Assembly (NCBI GenBank): GCA_902489185.1
Contig: CABTZC010000123.1
Span: forward strand, 1-6,619
Reading direction: 5' to 3'
Length of the DNA stretch: 6,619 nucleotides
From: an uncultured Brevibacterium sp.
GTDB taxonomy: Bacteria; Actinomycetota; Actinomycetes; Actinomycetales; Brevibacteriaceae
Shown here: piece by piece, positions 5,912-6,619 of the stretch
How positions within the stretch are numbered: the first letter of the stretch is position 1
Layout: every line of letters starts with the position of its first letter
Made by a program: the position numbers and the translations under genes
The notes under the pieces: generated by a model
What the model was told of the DNA's origin: nothing
The model's database searches: none
What the model saw: the letters and a program-made list of their open reading frames with translations, nothing else

Positions 5912-6415
5912 ATGACGGACCGATGGGATCATCTTTTTGACGACATGGCGGCGCACATAGGTGCCAGTGATGCGCATGAGCGTCTTGGCCAACAGGCGGA
6001 CCTGGTGGAGGAAGCATTTGCTGAACGTGGCCTAGCGGAACGGTTATCCGGGGCTCACGGGCAGAAGGTCACGCTGTGGGTGCAGGGGCGTGGGATTAGT
6101 GGTGTCGTTGACCGATGTGGCAGTACGTGGGTTGTTTTGATGCAGGAACGGCGCTTCGTATTGGTGATGCTTGCTCACGTAGAACTCGTGCGAATGGCAG
6201 CGCGTATCCATGGTGAGCCGGGGATGATGAGCCCAATGTCGGTGTTACGCTCATGGGCTCGCGATCGGGTTTCTGTTCGAGTGGAATTTGCCGGTGGTTT
6301 CACGGAGGGGTGTATCGACGCCGTGGGGCGGGACTATGTACAACTGCGATCGGGGGGAGAGTTTGATGTAGTTCCGCTTTCTGGGATTTGTGCGGTGTGG
6401 GTGCTTCCCGAATAG
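5912..6415 (+). CDS. Conserved-looking hypothetical protein with two repeated small-barrel-like halves
   Basis: I do not recognise a named family with certainty; it resembles actinobacterial hypothetical proteins that open with an RWDxLFxDM-type segment. The 167 residues fall into three parts. Residues 1-46 are a charged helical stretch (WDHLFDDMAAHIGASDAHER onward). Residues 50-95 (VTLWVQGRGISGVVDRCGSTW onward as strands) and 117-166 (VSVRVEFAGGFTEGCIDAVG onward) are both beta-rich and share the plan V-x-V, G-x-hydrophobic turn, G, D-x-x-G, hydrophobic strand, L, V. This suggests an internal duplication of a small SH3- or Sm-like barrel. No signal peptide or membrane segment is seen, so it is probably cytoplasmic; nucleic acid or protein binding is conceivable but not shown. 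It is divergent from the LysM gene, and its stop lies 3 bases from that of the converging helix-turn-helix gene. The ATG lacks a ribosome binding site, so leaderless translation is possible. Confidence 0.75.
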   Translation: MTDRWDHLFDDMAAHIGASDAHERLGQQADLVEEAFAERGLAERLSGAHGQKVTLWVQGRGISGVVDRCGSTWVVLMQERRFVLVMLAHVELVRMAARIHGEPGMMSPMSVLRSWARDRVSVRVEFAGGFTEGCIDAVGRDYVQLRSGGEFDVVPLSGICAVWVLPE

Positions 6416-6418
6416 TAG

Positions 6419-6619
6419 TTACTTGTGTGAAAGCGATTCGACTTCTTCTTGGGCCTGGCGATACATGCGCTGAATGTAGTCTTCCAGTTCTCCTTTTTCG
6501 ACGCGCCACTGCCCGCGTCCGCCGACTTTGATTGCGCGCACGTATTTATCTTCTGCATCCGGAAGTCGCACTTCTACAGCAGTGAGCGAGTCTTGGTCGA
6601 TAGTGCTGCCGGAAGCGAG
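6419..6619 (-). CDS. Excisionase-type helix-turn-helix DNA-binding protein, C-terminal part (5' end outside window)
   Basis: The minus strand is open from the window edge (6619) to a TAA at 6419-6421, giving 66 residues. It reads LASGSTIDQDSLTAVEVRLP, then AIKVGGRGQWRVEKGELEDY, then IQRMYRQAQEEVESLSHK. The segment IKVGGRGQWRVEKGELEDYI is the wing and last helix typical of the excisionase/MerR-like HTH_17 family, in which the recognition helix is followed by a basic G-R-G turn, W-R-V and an E-x-Y helix. Such proteins bind DNA. Despite the family name, this chromosomal actinobacterial type has no phage context here. The helix-turn-helix itself would lie upstream, beyond the window. The longer lead between helix and wing (TAVEVRLPDAEDKYVR) suggests a family-specific insertion. 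Target genes cannot be inferred. Confidence 0.72.
   Translation of the reverse strand, partial: LASGSTIDQDSLTAVEVRLPDAEDKYVRAIKVGGRGQWRVEKGELEDYIQRMYRQAQEEVESLSHK

Noticed and set aside
6419..6619. Phage or integrative element suggested by the excisionase-type protein
   Set aside because: No integrase, attachment-site repeat or tRNA is visible, and this helix-turn-helix family is also chromosomal in actinobacteria.

Overview
The window looks like a chromosomal segment from an actinomycete (phylum Actinomycetota) of moderate GC, about 55% in one counted stretch of secA. The gene order lpqB - comF - hpf - secA is the classic actinobacterial one. GTG starts on hpf and secA, and a SecA with a basic tail in place of the C-terminal zinc motif, fit this. 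The GC is lower than in Streptomyces or Mycobacterium and suggests a host-associated Micrococcales/Actinomycetales type lineage, but the genus cannot be named from what is visible.

Layout. 2-484 (+) is the 3' end of a LpqB-type lipoprotein gene. Three bases later comes a ComF-family phosphoribosyltransferase (488-1189, +). After a 49-base gap holding a small hairpin comes the long-form ribosome hibernation factor hpf (1239-1895, +), followed by a strong hairpin terminator candidate (1905-1932). A candidate promoter then leads into secA (2016-4718, +), which fills 40% of the window. Convergent to secA, and separated from it by a 37-base spacer with a perfect 14-bp palindrome, is a minus-strand pair: a LysM membrane protein (5184-5810, -) whose stop overlaps the start of an Rv3235/DUF6459-family gene (4756-5187, -). 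A short AT-rich divergent region (5811-5911) separates this pair from a 167-residue protein of unknown function with two repeated beta-rich halves (5912-6415, +). That gene runs convergently, with a 3-base gap, into the 3' end of an excisionase-type helix-turn-helix gene (6419-6619, -) cut by the window edge.

How the genes relate. LpqB (cell-envelope lipoprotein), SecA (export motor) and the LysM protein (membrane anchored, with a presumed peptidoglycan-binding domain) all concern the envelope. HPF concerns ribosome storage in stationary phase, and ComF is a competence-type or salvage-like phosphoribosyltransferase of unclear role. The first half of the window is well-known housekeeping sequence. 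The least understood part is 4756-6415: the translationally coupled LysM/DUF6459 pair and the divergent two-repeat protein. I see no mobile element, CRISPR array, tRNA, rRNA or phage gene.
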